Source: Verrucomicrobium spinosum DSM 4136 = JCM 18804 (lineage in GTDB: Bacteria; Verrucomicrobiota; Verrucomicrobiia; Verrucomicrobiales; Verrucomicrobiaceae). Taken from it: DNA of 64,000 bases. The stretch's first letter is position 1. Each line of letters begins with the position of its first letter. The position numbers and the translations under genes are program-made. Under the pieces are notes generated by a model. That model was not told where the DNA came from, ran no database searches, and saw nothing but the letters and a program-made list of their open reading frames with translations. This document shows positions 17,493 to 26,971 of the stretch, one piece after another. The DNA lies in contig NZ_ABIZ01000001.1 in NCBI RefSeq assembly GCF_000172155.1, positions 5,365,105-5,429,104 of the forward strand, in the 5' to 3' direction.

Positions 17493-18920
17493 ATGTTGAC
17501 CAAAACACCCGTCTCACTGCACTGGTTTCGCCGCGACCTGCGACTCACAGACAACACTGCCCTACACGCCGCTCAGACGGCTTCCACTCAGGTGATCCCC
17601 TTTTACGTCCTCAGCAGTTGGAAGAAGGCGCACGCCTGGACAGGCCCCAATCGCCAGCATTTTTTGTGCGGCAATCTGGAGTCTTTGGCCAAGAATCTGG
17701 AGGCAATCGGTTCCCGTCTCATCATCCGGTCTGGAGAGACGGTGTCAGAAATCGAGCGGTTGATTCGCGAGACGGGGGCCACCGCGCTCTATACAAACCG
17801 TGATCCCGATCCCTATGGGCAGACGATCGAGACCCATGTGATCGCTCTTTGCAACAAGCTCGGCGTGGCGTTTCATACCTGCAAAGACGCCGTGCTCCAC
17901 CAGCCACAGGAGGTGCTCACTGGCAATGGCGGCCCCTACCGGGTCTTCACTCCTTATTCCAAAAACTGGTTGTCGCTTCCCAAAGCCCAGCCTCTCAGCA
18001 AGGTACGCACCCTGGGAGACGCACCCTCGCCGAAGATCAAGAGCCTCCCCCTCCCCACAGTGGTTCACTGGCACCTGCCAGAGCCGACCGCCACCCTGCC
18101 CACCCCCGGCGAAAAAGCCGCTCGCGACCGGATGAAGACGTTTGTGGACAGCGTCAGGCTCCCCCGGTACGAGGAAACGCGAAACTTCCCTTCCGTGCCC
18201 GGCACCTCGCAGCTCAGTCCGGACTTGCGATACGGCCTGATCAGCATCCGGGAGCTCTATCATCGCTGTCAGCAGGCGCTGGCCCAGGCGGGCGGACAGC
18301 CGGCGGCACAGTCAGGCATCAACACTTATATCAAAGAACTGGCCTGGCGGGAATTTTACATGGCTGTTCTCCACTTCTACCCGGAGGTGCTGGAGACCGA
18401 CTTCAACCCAGACCTCCGCGGCGTTTCCTGGCACCAAGATCCCGCCGGTCTCGCAGCGTGGAAAGAAGGCCGCACAGGCTTTCCGCTGGTGGATGCCGGC
18501 ATGCGCCAGCTTCTCGCCACCGGCTGGATGCACAACCGTGTGCGTATGATTGTTTCCATGTTCCTCACCAAGGATCTTCATGTGCACTGGATGGAGGGTG
18601 AGAGCCACTTTATGCAACTCCTGGTGGACGGGGAGATCGCCAGCAACAATGGCGGGTGGCAGTGGAGCGCAGGCACCGGTGCCGACGCCGCGCCGTGGTT
18701 CCGCATCCAGAATCCCTGGACCCAGACCAAACGCTACGATCCCGAGGGCAAGTACATCAAGACCTGGGTGCCGGAGTTGAAAGACGTCCCGGCGGAGATG
18801 TTCTTTGCACCGCCCACGAATGGCCTGCCTCTGGCCAAAGGATACCCCCTTCCGATAGTCGATCACGCCACAGAACGGGATCGCACGCTGCAACGGTTCA
18901 AGGTGGCAACGAAGCGATAA
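17493..18920 (+). CDS. phr: Deoxyribodipyrimidine photo-lyase (class I cryptochrome/photolyase family)
   Basis: The 475-residue protein has the normal length and both domains: an N-terminal antenna-binding Rossmann domain opening with LHWFRRDLRLTDNTAL, and the FAD-binding helical domain. The FAD-site signature NNGGWQWSAGTGADAAPWFR falls near residues 384-404, followed by NPWTQTKRYDPEGKYI. It uses blue light to split cyclobutane pyrimidine dimers in DNA. It is divergent from the propeller gene, with 173 bases between them. No SOS-type operator was recognised. Confidence 0.95.
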   Translation: MLTKTPVSLHWFRRDLRLTDNTALHAAQTASTQVIPFYVLSSWKKAHAWTGPNRQHFLCGNLESLAKNLEAIGSRLIIRSGETVSEIERLIRETGATALYTNRDPDPYGQTIETHVIALCNKLGVAFHTCKDAVLHQPQEVLTGNGGPYRVFTPYSKNWLSLPKAQPLSKVRTLGDAPSPKIKSLPLPTVVHWHLPEPTATLPTPGEKAARDRMKTFVDSVRLPRYEETRNFPSVPGTSQLSPDLRYGLISIRELYHRCQQALAQAGGQPAAQSGINTYIKELAWREFYMAVLHFYPEVLETDFNPDLRGVSWHQDPAGLAAWKEGRTGFPLVDAGMRQLLATGWMHNRVRMIVSMFLTKDLHVHWMEGESHFMQLLVDGEIASNNGGWQWSAGTGADAAPWFRIQNPWTQTKRYDPEGKYIKTWVPELKDVPAEMFFAPPTNGLPLAKGYPLPIVDHATERDRTLQRFKVATKR

Positions 18921-19002
18921 AGATTCACCCTAATTCCGCCAGTCCTGCATAAACCTCCGTTTCGATCGCGGAGGCCCCCGCGCTTCTGCGGCAGAGCCAG
19001 TC

Positions 19003-19695
19003 TCACCCTTCCGCATCCGCCATCTCCACCAGCCACGATGCCTGGGTGAGGCGTCGTACGATGGCCCATCCTTCGCCACCATAGCGGGCAGCCAGTTCGT
19101 TCAGGCTGAACTGGCTCGTCCACAGAACAGGCAGGCCGCAAGAACCCCGGTGGTCGAGCAGAGCTTCAAGCTCCGGCGCAGCCTCCCGAGGTGCGTCTTC
19201 CTCACCCATGTCGTCTAACAACAGCACCCGCACCCGACGTGCTTCACTGAGCAGGCGCCTGGCTCTCTGCACCACCCGGGCGTCATCATCGTGTTGATCC
19301 GTCACCGCAGTGGCCAAACGGGAGGCCGGCAGATACATCCAAGAGCAAGTGTCCGGCAACCGCAGGAGCAACGTGACAAGCATCCGCGTCTTGCCCATCC
19401 CATCTGGCCCAAGCAGACCAATCCCATGAGAATCCTCCGCGCCTTCCACACACCAATCCAAGGCTCTCCGCACCACTTCACGTGGGAGACTCGTCCGCCA
19501 CGGTTCAAAGGGTTTCAAAAGACTGTCCGGTATTTCCGCCAGGCGTCGAGCCCGACGACGGACAGACTCACCACGTTCCTTCCCGGCCACGAACGGACGA
19601 AAAAGTCGCGGCTCCACCTGGCGACTCGGCGAGATCTGTCCTGCGCAATGGGGCCGGTCGTCGTGGGCAGATAAGGTGTCTGGGAAGGCGAACAT
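19003..19695 (-). CDS. DnaC/IstB-type AAA+ ATPase, orphan
   Basis: The 230-residue protein has a Walker A motif GPDGMGKT at residues 96-103 and Walker B VLLLDDMG at 157-164, then a sensor-like TSQF and a terminal arginine-containing helix. DnaC/IstB ATPases load helicases or help transposases. No DnaB, primase, DnaA or IstA gene is near. The ATG at 19695 (MFAFPDTLS) is chosen; the frame is open for 45 more codons upstream. The region before the ATPase core is short and rich in Arg, plausible for DNA contact. Confidence 0.75.
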   Translation of the reverse strand: MFAFPDTLSAHDDRPHCAGQISPSRQVEPRLFRPFVAGKERGESVRRRARRLAEIPDSLLKPFEPWRTSLPREVVRRALDWCVEGAEDSHGIGLLGPDGMGKTRMLVTLLLRLPDTCSWMYLPASRLATAVTDQHDDDARVVQRARRLLSEARRVRVLLLDDMGEEDAPREAAPELEALLDHRGSCGLPVLWTSQFSLNELAARYGGEGWAIVRRLTQASWLVEMADAEG

Positions 19696-20076
19696 TTTCG
19701 TGATATTCGCCGGAAACTCCAGATTGGCCGTAATGGGCTGGTGACTTTTTTGCCACCGCCTGAATGCGCGCTCCCCCTCCCCTCTAAAGCCCTCAGAATC
19801 AACGCAAAAATCCGCCCTGAAAATGTTCAAATTCCGTTGGAAAACTGGCTCTGAAGCGCCTCATCCCGCTTTACCCCTCTAAGAGTGATGATGGCCATGG
19901 CAAATTTCGCCGCAACCGCATCGGTTTGAGGTCTCCCGATTTTCTTAATACACCTCACAGGTCTCTTGGCCCCACGCATCCCGCGGCCAGAAAGGACATC
20001 AAGCATACCTGAGAGGTAGCCTCAAGAGACGCACACAGTCTTATCCAGTTCGCTGTGCGTATGGTCCGTTAAACCC
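19696..20076. other. Intergenic region with a hairpin next to a start codon
   Basis: The stretch separates divergent genes and should contain both promoters. An inverted repeat ACGCACA (20029-20035) / TGTGCGT (20054-20060) with an 18-base loop ends 16 bases before the ATG at 20077. In the messenger it could limit access to that start. No small gene is supported. Confidence 0.45.
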
Positions 20077-20568
20077 ATGAAGACGGAACTGACTTCAACC
20101 CCGCGTCACAATCGCAGTGCTGAGAACAAGAAGTTGGATAAGAGCCGCCCACAAGGCCATCAGAACATGAAAACCAACACCACGACTGACCGCACCCGCC
20201 ATTTTGACGAGAGCGAGACCACTTCCATCGAGACGACCATCTACTCGGAGAACTCCATCTCCATGAGCGAATACCGCATCCTCAATCCCCAGACCGCCGA
20301 GGTGCCCACCTTGACGCAAAGCCGGGTGCTGGCTGCCGTGCTCGAACGCGTGCGGATGAAAGAAGCCCGTCGCGCCAGGAGTGCAGCCCGCCGCAAAGAA
20401 CTGTTAGACGCAGCAATGAACGCGGTGCTTCATCCCTGGGAGCAGTTCATGAGTGTGTTCCACCACGCCCCGCAGCCCGCACTGGCCCGCGTGCATGTGG
20501 CGACCGGCAGCCAGGCTGGCAAGAGCGTGCGCGTGACCTCCCCCTATCTCACTCTGCCACGCGCCTGA
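20077..20568 (+). CDS. Hypothetical protein, 163 residues
   Basis: I do not recognise this protein. It is soluble, with a polar Thr/Ser/Glu-rich N-terminal half, a central conserved-looking part (SMSEYRILNPQTAEVPTLTQ) and a basic helix (residues of about 88-110, ERVRMKEARRARSAARRKEL). No membrane segment or signal is visible. A later ATG at 20167 (MKTNTTTDR) could be the true start. A palindrome just upstream of the first ATG may affect translation. Confidence 0.6.
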   Translation: MKTELTSTPRHNRSAENKKLDKSRPQGHQNMKTNTTTDRTRHFDESETTSIETTIYSENSISMSEYRILNPQTAEVPTLTQSRVLAAVLERVRMKEARRARSAARRKELLDAAMNAVLHPWEQFMSVFHHAPQPALARVHVATGSQAGKSVRVTSPYLTLPRA

Positions 20569-20984
20569 TTGCTGGGAGAGGATGATCACGCCGCCCGAGT
20601 CCCGGACATGGGGCGGCTGCTCTTCACACGCGCAAGCAACATTCTCCCGAGTCGTTCTACAAGCTTTCCGGCCCGGCCAACTGGAGACGCAGAACCTGCT
20701 TGGGGAAAAGACGCCCGGAGTGTTGCGGTGCATTTAGAGGCGGGAAGAAGAAGTGAATCGAGATTCACACCTGATGCCCAACGCCGTCCGGCTCAAAAGG
20801 GCCGCAACCCGCAGGGGCAGACCTTGGTACCGACGGTGCCGCACTTATTTCGCCCCCTTGAAACAACCTGCCACACCAGGAGGTTTTCACCCTAACTTGG
20901 AGACGGTCCAAAAAAGGTTGTCGTTCGGTGCTGGTTCATGGTCTAAGTTGGACAAGAGCAGTCTGTCCGCCTCCGGCCATCGCC
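20569..20984. other. 416-base gap without a supported gene
   Basis: Short frames exist on both strands but none looks like a protein family or has a ribosome site. The near repeats CTAACTTGGA (20892-20901) and CTAAGTTGGA (20943-20952) lie shortly before the acetyltransferase start and may be part of its control region. Confidence 0.35.
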
Positions 20985-21518
20985 ATGATCCATCTCTTAC
21001 CCGCTGCCTCCGAGCACCACGATGCCATCTGGCACATCTTCCATGAGGTGATCCAGGGTGGGGATGCATACGTCTTCCCGGAGCACATGAGCCAGTCAGA
21101 AGCGCTGGCTTACTGGCTCGCTCCAGGCCACCACGCCTATGTCGCCGTGAATGGCGGCGGCCGGGTGATCGGCAGTTATATCCTAAAACCCAATCAACCC
21201 GGGCGCGGGGCCCATGTCGCCAATGGCAGCTACATGACCGCCGGCAGTGCCCGCGGCATGGGCGTCGGCTCCATCATGGCGGAGCACTCCATCGCGGAGG
21301 CGGAACGGCTGGGCTACCGGGCCATCCAGTTCAACATCGTCGTCAGTACGAACGGCACGGCAGTGCGACTTTGGCAGCGGCACGGCTTCAAGATCCTGGC
21401 CACCCTGCCCCTGGCATTCCATCATGCGAAGCTGGGCTACGTGGATGCCTATCTCATGCACCGGTTTGTGGGTGAAGCCCCAGCGGCTCCTACCATGCCA
21501 GGTGAATCCCCGCCTTGA
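20985..21518 (+). CDS. GNAT family N-acetyltransferase
   Basis: The 177-residue protein shows the GNAT fold in order: an N-terminal beta-alpha part (MIHLLPAASEHHDAIWHIFH), a central strand GGGRVIGSYILKPN, the acetyl-CoA pyrophosphate loop of motif A (ARGMGVGSIMAEHSIAEA), and motif B (NGTAVRLWQRHGFKILATLP). Relatives acetylate amino groups of small molecules or proteins; the substrate cannot be read from the sequence. The start at 20985 begins directly at the first strand. It has its own upstream gap. Confidence 0.88.
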   Translation: MIHLLPAASEHHDAIWHIFHEVIQGGDAYVFPEHMSQSEALAYWLAPGHHAYVAVNGGGRVIGSYILKPNQPGRGAHVANGSYMTAGSARGMGVGSIMAEHSIAEAERLGYRAIQFNIVVSTNGTAVRLWQRHGFKILATLPLAFHHAKLGYVDAYLMHRFVGEAPAAPTMPGESPP

Positions 21519-21807
21519 TCACACAGGGCCACTCCCACCAGCATCAGAATGCCCCCTATCGTCAAACGAAGGAAAGGTTAACCCTCCGCCGGGAGCTGTC
21601 GGACTGCAGGCGGGATTCTCAAAACTCAAAGGGCCGCAGCCCCCTTTTCCTGCCCACTACTAGTACGAATATGATCCACCCTCACACCCTCTGCCGGAGT
21701 GGCATGCTGGCTGCTTGGTGAACACTGGCCCAAGACTACCCTAAAAAAATACCGCCTTCAGCGGGACAAGGGATGTCCACGACCTCGTCACAAGCAGCCC
21801 CCGCCGT

Positions 21808-24800
21808 ATGAGACACATCACATTCGTATTTTTTCCACTTCTTGTTTGTACGTTTCTGACTCTTCCCGGCCTGGCTCAGACGCTCACATTTGACGGTGTG
21901 CCTACCCCCGTCGATTCCGGTGCGCAGAATGGCGGCGGAGACTGGAACACCACTGCTCTCAATTGGTATGACCTCACCCTCAACCAGAACGCCACCTGGA
22001 ACAACGACGGGGCCCACGATGCCGCCTTTGGCAACACAAACAGCGTCACCGGAGGCACCATCAACCTTGCGGAAAACATCTTCGTCCGTAACATGCGATT
22101 CAACAGCCTTCAATCCGGCCCGACCCTCGCCGGAGGCATGACCCACACCTTCAGTTCCACCAACGGCAGCACGCTGAACTTCGCCGATGGAGCCGTCATC
22201 ACGTCGGCGGAAAACAGTTCCTCCGGCTCTGGCACCATTCTGTTTATCAACTTCAATCTCGCCGTCAAAGCCCACAACCTCACGATGGCCCGCGATTCCG
22301 GCACGCTGTCGGCCACTTTCCAGTACCTCCGTTTTGCCAATGACAACGACCTCACCGGCACACTGACGCTCCAGTCCGCCCCTGATCTCACCAAGGGCAT
22401 CTTCCTGCTGACCGCAGGTAACAACACCCTCGAAGGTCTGGACAAAGTGGTGGTTCAAGCGGGAAGCGTTCTTGCCACCAGCGGCACCGGCCAGACCTAT
22501 GTGACCGATATTCACCTCGCTGGCAACGGTGTCGGCAACGGAGCCATCCGGGTGGACTCCGCAAACATCACCTATACGGGCGACATCGTTCTGACAGCGG
22601 ATGCAGGAATCATGACCAACACGTCCGCAGGGAACGCCATCATTTCCGGTGGCATCTCAGAGCAGGGAGGAAGCTACGGTTTCGCCCGTTTCGCGTCGGC
22701 AGTGGATACCATCCTGACCATCACCGGGGTCAATACCTACACGGGGAAAACGACCTTTGGTCGCTCCAGCTCCGTCGCGGGCGGCATCACCATCCTGGAC
22801 TTCAATGGTGCGGGCGCACCAGAGGACGACATTCTTTACAACAACGTGACCAGCGCCGGGATGCTGGAACTCATCGGCGGCACCTACGGTCGCGCTGCCC
22901 TGGTGCTGCAGGGCAAGGACGGGATGGCCAACAGCCAGCGCTTCGGCAATCTCAGCGCCACCGGCACCCGGTCCAGCTTGGCGCTCATCTCGGGTACGGG
23001 GGGGACAATGGACCTCTCGCTTGGCACCATCAGCCGTGTGCAGGCATCCACCACTCTGGCGTTTGTCACGCCAGCTTCGGGCACCATCACGACCACCCAG
23101 GCCAATGGTCTGATCGGTCCGTGGGCAACCATTGCAGATGCTTCCGGCAACGGCGGGTGGGCCCAGGCCAGCGGAGGCTTCGTGACCCGCTTCACCGGCA
23201 CCACCACCCATGCTCTCGGCACCACGCTGAACGCCTACACCGCCACGACGGATCTCCAGCTGACGAATGCCTCCCGCGCCGTTGTGACCGCCAGCGAGTC
23301 AGCGACGGTGGCGTCCATCTCTCAAACCGACACCGTCTCAAAGCGCCTGCTCGACATTGGCACTGGCAATCAACTGCAGCTTGGCCAAACCGCCGGCATC
23401 CAGATAACAGGCGGAGCCAGGGATCTGATCGTGGGACGCGCCGGCAGCGCGGGAAAGCTCACGGCAGGCACCGCCACCGGGGCCAGTCTCTTCCTCACCA
23501 ACATGTCTCCCAGCGCCACACTCACGGTCCATTCCCAGATCGTGAACAATGCCGCTGGCCCCGTCAACCTCTACATCAACGGCTCTGGCAATGTCGTACT
23601 GGATGGTGACAACACCTTTACAGGCAGCGTCCAGATCGCCAGCGGATCCCTGGAGATACGTCACCCAGGGGCGCTGGGCACCACAGCGGGTTCCACCACT
23701 GTCCTCGCGGGGGCCGCACTGCGCCTCTCCGGGGACGTCTCCTCGGCAGAAGCCATTAGCTTTGCGGGGACCGGAGTGAGCAATGACGGAGCCCTGCGCA
23801 GTGTGAACGGCAACAACACCCTGACGGGGCTTCTCACCCTGGCCGGGCCGGGCCGTATCAATGTAGATGCCGACACGCTGACGCTTCAGGGGGCCACCCT
23901 CGCCACCAACGTGATTACCGTCAGCTCCACCTCCAACACCTTGAATTTTGGCGGGGCTGGCACCCTGGTCGTCAACGGCCGGATCAACTCCTCCACTGGC
24001 ACCGCCTTTACGAAAGACGGCAGCGGCTTGATGGTAGTGAACGGCGACAACGCCTACACCACTGCGACCGCCGTGAGCAATGGCATCCTGCGCATTGGCC
24101 ACGTCAACGCGCTGGGCACTGCCGCAGGCACCACCACAGTCTCCGGCACCGGTGCGGTGGAACTTTACGGAAACGGGTGGACCGTGGCCGAAACCTTCAC
24201 CTTGGGCAGCACCGGCACCAACCAGAGCGGAGGTCTGCGCAGCACAGGCGGGGACAACAGCTACACCGGGCTCATCACAGTCAACGGCACTTCCCGCATC
24301 CAGTCACTGGACGGGACTCTCACCCTGGATGTCGCGAGTGGCAGCGCCATCATCAAAGACAACTCCAGCACCAACCGGGCGCTCAGCTTCGGCGGCGCAG
24401 GAAACATCCTGGTGCTCGATGCCATCTCCAGGCAGAGCACCGGCATCTTCTCCATCACCAAGGACGGCAGTGGCACCATGACGCTGCACGCCGCCAGCAA
24501 CTATGACGGCACCACCACCCTCAGCGCAGGTGAGTTGCACCTTGACTTCGGCGGCGCGGGCGTTTCCACGAACCTCCTCTACAACGGCCTGTCCACCCCG
24601 GGCGGGCTCACCATCTCCGGCAGCACCCTGCGCCTCACCGGGCGGTCGGGCACCACCACCAGCCAGCAGTTTGGCAATCTGGCCATCGGCGTCGGCCAGT
24701 CCTACATCACCACGGTGCAGAACGGTGCCACGGCCATGAACGTCTCATTCGGGAACATCTCCCGGGCACTCTCCGGCAGCGTTCTGGAGTTCACCCCACC

Positions 24801-26838
24801 CACCGCTGGCAGCTACACCACCACCGGCGGAGTGAACGATGCCATTATCACCCATGATGGCACCGCCTCCGTCACCTGGGGTAAAAACGACTGGGCCGCC
24901 ACCACCGGAGCGGTGGATGGGCGGCGTCAGGTCGTGGGACTATCCAGCATTGTGGACGGCTACACCGCCAGCACCTCCACCACCTTGTCAGGAAATGCTG
25001 ACGTCGTGCTGGGTGCCGGAACCATCACACTGGCCGCAAGCGCTGACACCAGCAGCCTGCGGTTCAATGCCTCTCAGATCAACTACATCGGCATAGGCGA
25101 AGGCAACACACTCACCACTGGGGGCATCCTTGTCGGTGAGGGCGTGGGAGCGCACGCGACCTACATCGACGGCGGCATCCTTCGAAGCAATTCCACCGGA
25201 CTGTCATTCACCACTTCTGATCTGGTCATCGTGCAGAACAACACCTTGGGCGATCTCATCATTACCGCGAACATCGACAACAACCTGGGTGGCACAAACA
25301 CCAGCACCTCTCTCACCAAGAGCGGCGCAGGCACCGTCATCCTGGACACGGCCACTCACAACTACTCCGGCACCACCAAGGTGGTAGAAGGTACCTTGCA
25401 CCTCCGCACAGGCAACATCAACACCGCCGGCCAGTACACCCTGGGCGGAGGCTCCACCAGTGGCAAGTTCAAGATCGGCAACAACAGCACCTCTATTCTG
25501 GTCTATTCAGACTGGCTGCAAATCGACGGCTACGGCACACAAAACGCCCTGGTCGGCGGAGGCTCCCTGCTCTCCACCTTCCTGCTGGATGGCTCAAACA
25601 TCACCAGCGACTTCCGCAAGGGCTACATCGGCGGCACCGGAGAGTATGAGAACAACATCAGCATCCGTATGGCGGCCGACAACGCCCCGCTGATTTTGGG
25701 TGCGAACAACACCTATGCAGGGAAGACGACGATCTCCTTTGGCATCATTGAGGTGGAAAAGCTGGCCGACCTCGGCCAAGTCAGCTCCCTGGGCACCGGC
25801 ACCTTCAATGGCACCGGCCTCACCGCAGACTCCGGCATCATAGACCTCTCGAACCGCACGACCGGCTCGACTGGCCTCAATGCCTACTCCGTGCTCCGCT
25901 ACATCGGAAGTACGGACTCCTCCACCAACCGCGTGGTCCGCATTTCAAACTCTGATCTTCCCAACGAGATCATTTCGGTCGTGGCGGTACTTGAGAACAA
26001 CGGTACCGGCTTGGTGAAATTCACCTCCGCGATGCAGGCGGGCGGGTCCAATCCCGTCGAGCGGCTCCTGCGTCTCAGTGGCACCAACACCGGAGCCAAC
26101 TCCATCGTCAGCATCAACAATCCGAGCGCCTCCATTCTGACCCGCATTGAGAAGACCGGAACTGGCACCTGGGCCATCACGGGGGCCAGCACCCACGGCG
26201 GCGGCACAGACATCCTGGCGGGCACCCTCCTGGCCATGAACACCGGCGGCAGCCCCGGATCCGCCACCGGCACCGGAAACGTCACCGTGGCCGCGGGAGC
26301 GACCCTGGGCGGTACCGGACGGGTCGCACCGGGCGCAGGGTCGAACATCACCGTGAATGGCACCGTAGCGGTGGGTGACTCCACGTTGACCATCGCCCAA
26401 GCCGCCCGCCTTGAAATCGCCACCACCGGCATCGGCACCCTCACTTTCAAGACTGGCAGCAGCCTCGCACTCGACCTGTTCCATGGCCAGACGTTAGGAA
26501 ACAACACCAGCGACAGCACCGCAGCGGATGTCATGGTCATCAACGGCTCCCTGGTGATCGAGAACGGAGCCACCCTGCTCATCAACAACCCTGCGGACAT
26601 GATGGAGTGGGCTGTGAACGATTCCTGGAAACTCTTTGACTGGTCCGGCCTCGGGTCCCGCACGGGAGAGTTCAGCGTCCTCTCCCTCCCCGGATTGAGC
26701 GGTGATCTTTCGTGGGATACCAGCAAGCTCTACACCGACGGCATCATCTCCATCACCAACGTCCCCGAGCCGGGCAGGTTGGTGCTGCTGACGGCGGCCC
26801 TGGCAGCTGGGGTGACGAGGAGGAGAAGGCGTCTTTAG
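21808..26838 (+). CDS. Giant secreted autotransporter-type beta-strand-repeat protein with PEP-CTERM-like end
   Basis: The 1676-residue protein has a signal peptide (MRHITFVFFPLLVCTFLTLP) and at least seven units resembling the autotransporter-associated beta-strand repeat (for example TYTGKTTFGR, NTFTGSVQIASGSLEIRHPG, ATHNYSGTTKVVEGTLHLRT, NNTYAGKTTISFGIIEVEKL). It is very rich in Gly, Ser, Thr and Asn, as expected of a parallel beta-helix. It ends VPEPGRLVLLTAALAAGV plus a basic tail, the VPEP motif, membrane helix and Arg cluster of PEP-CTERM sorting signals. No autotransporter barrel is present. It is likely an exported surface or matrix protein processed by an exosortase encoded elsewhere. 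Confidence 0.9.
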   Translation: MRHITFVFFPLLVCTFLTLPGLAQTLTFDGVPTPVDSGAQNGGGDWNTTALNWYDLTLNQNATWNNDGAHDAAFGNTNSVTGGTINLAENIFVRNMRFNSLQSGPTLAGGMTHTFSSTNGSTLNFADGAVITSAENSSSGSGTILFINFNLAVKAHNLTMARDSGTLSATFQYLRFANDNDLTGTLTLQSAPDLTKGIFLLTAGNNTLEGLDKVVVQAGSVLATSGTGQTYVTDIHLAGNGVGNGAIRVDSANITYTGDIVLTADAGIMTNTSAGNAIISGGISEQGGSYGFARFASAVDTILTITGVNTYTGKTTFGRSSSVAGGITILDFNGAGAPEDDILYNNVTSAGMLELIGGTYGRAALVLQGKDGMANSQRFGNLSATGTRSSLALISGTGGTMDLSLGTISRVQASTTLAFVTPASGTITTTQANGLIGPWATIADASGNGGWAQASGGFVTRFTGTTTHALGTTLNAYTATTDLQLTNASRAVVTASESATVASISQTDTVSKRLLDIGTGNQLQLGQTAGIQITGGARDLIVGRAGSAGKLTAGTATGASLFLTNMSPSATLTVHSQIVNNAAGPVNLYINGSGNVVLDGDNTFTGSVQIASGSLEIRHPGALGTTAGSTTVLAGAALRLSGDVSSAEAISFAGTGVSNDGALRSVNGNNTLTGLLTLAGPGRINVDADTLTLQGATLATNVITVSSTSNTLNFGGAGTLVVNGRINSSTGTAFTKDGSGLMVVNGDNAYTTATAVSNGILRIGHVNALGTAAGTTTVSGTGAVELYGNGWTVAETFTLGSTGTNQSGGLRSTGGDNSYTGLITVNGTSRIQSLDGTLTLDVASGSAIIKDNSSTNRALSFGGAGNILVLDAISRQSTGIFSITKDGSGTMTLHAASNYDGTTTLSAGELHLDFGGAGVSTNLLYNGLSTPGGLTISGSTLRLTGRSGTTTSQQFGNLAIGVGQSYITTVQNGATAMNVSFGNISRALSGSVLEFTPPTAGSYTTTGGVNDAIITHDGTASVTWGKNDWAATTGAVDGRRQVVGLSSIVDGYTASTSTTLSGNADVVLGAGTITLAASADTSSLRFNASQINYIGIGEGNTLTTGGILVGEGVGAHATYIDGGILRSNSTGLSFTTSDLVIVQNNTLGDLIITANIDNNLGGTNTSTSLTKSGAGTVILDTATHNYSGTTKVVEGTLHLRTGNINTAGQYTLGGGSTSGKFKIGNNSTSILVYSDWLQIDGYGTQNALVGGGSLLSTFLLDGSNITSDFRKGYIGGTGEYENNISIRMAADNAPLILGANNTYAGKTTISFGIIEVEKLADLGQVSSLGTGTFNGTGLTADSGIIDLSNRTTGSTGLNAYSVLRYIGSTDSSTNRVVRISNSDLPNEIISVVAVLENNGTGLVKFTSAMQAGGSNPVERLLRLSGTNTGANSIVSINNPSASILTRIEKTGTGTWAITGASTHGGGTDILAGTLLAMNTGGSPGSATGTGNVTVAAGATLGGTGRVAPGAGSNITVNGTVAVGDSTLTIAQAARLEIATTGIGTLTFKTGSSLALDLFHGQTLGNNTSDSTAADVMVINGSLVIENGATLLINNPADMMEWAVNDSWKLFDWSGLGSRTGEFSVLSLPGLSGDLSWDTSKLYTDGIISITNVPEPGRLVLLTAALAAGVTRRRRRL

Positions 26839-26971
26839 GACTTGGGCGGGTTTCTGTTTGTACTACGATCAGTTCCCTCCGGGCTCCAAGCTGACATCAA
26901 ATTGCCCCATCACGAGGCAAGACAATCGTTCGCCCTCGAACCCGAAGGATTCCCCATGGAATCGGCCACCT

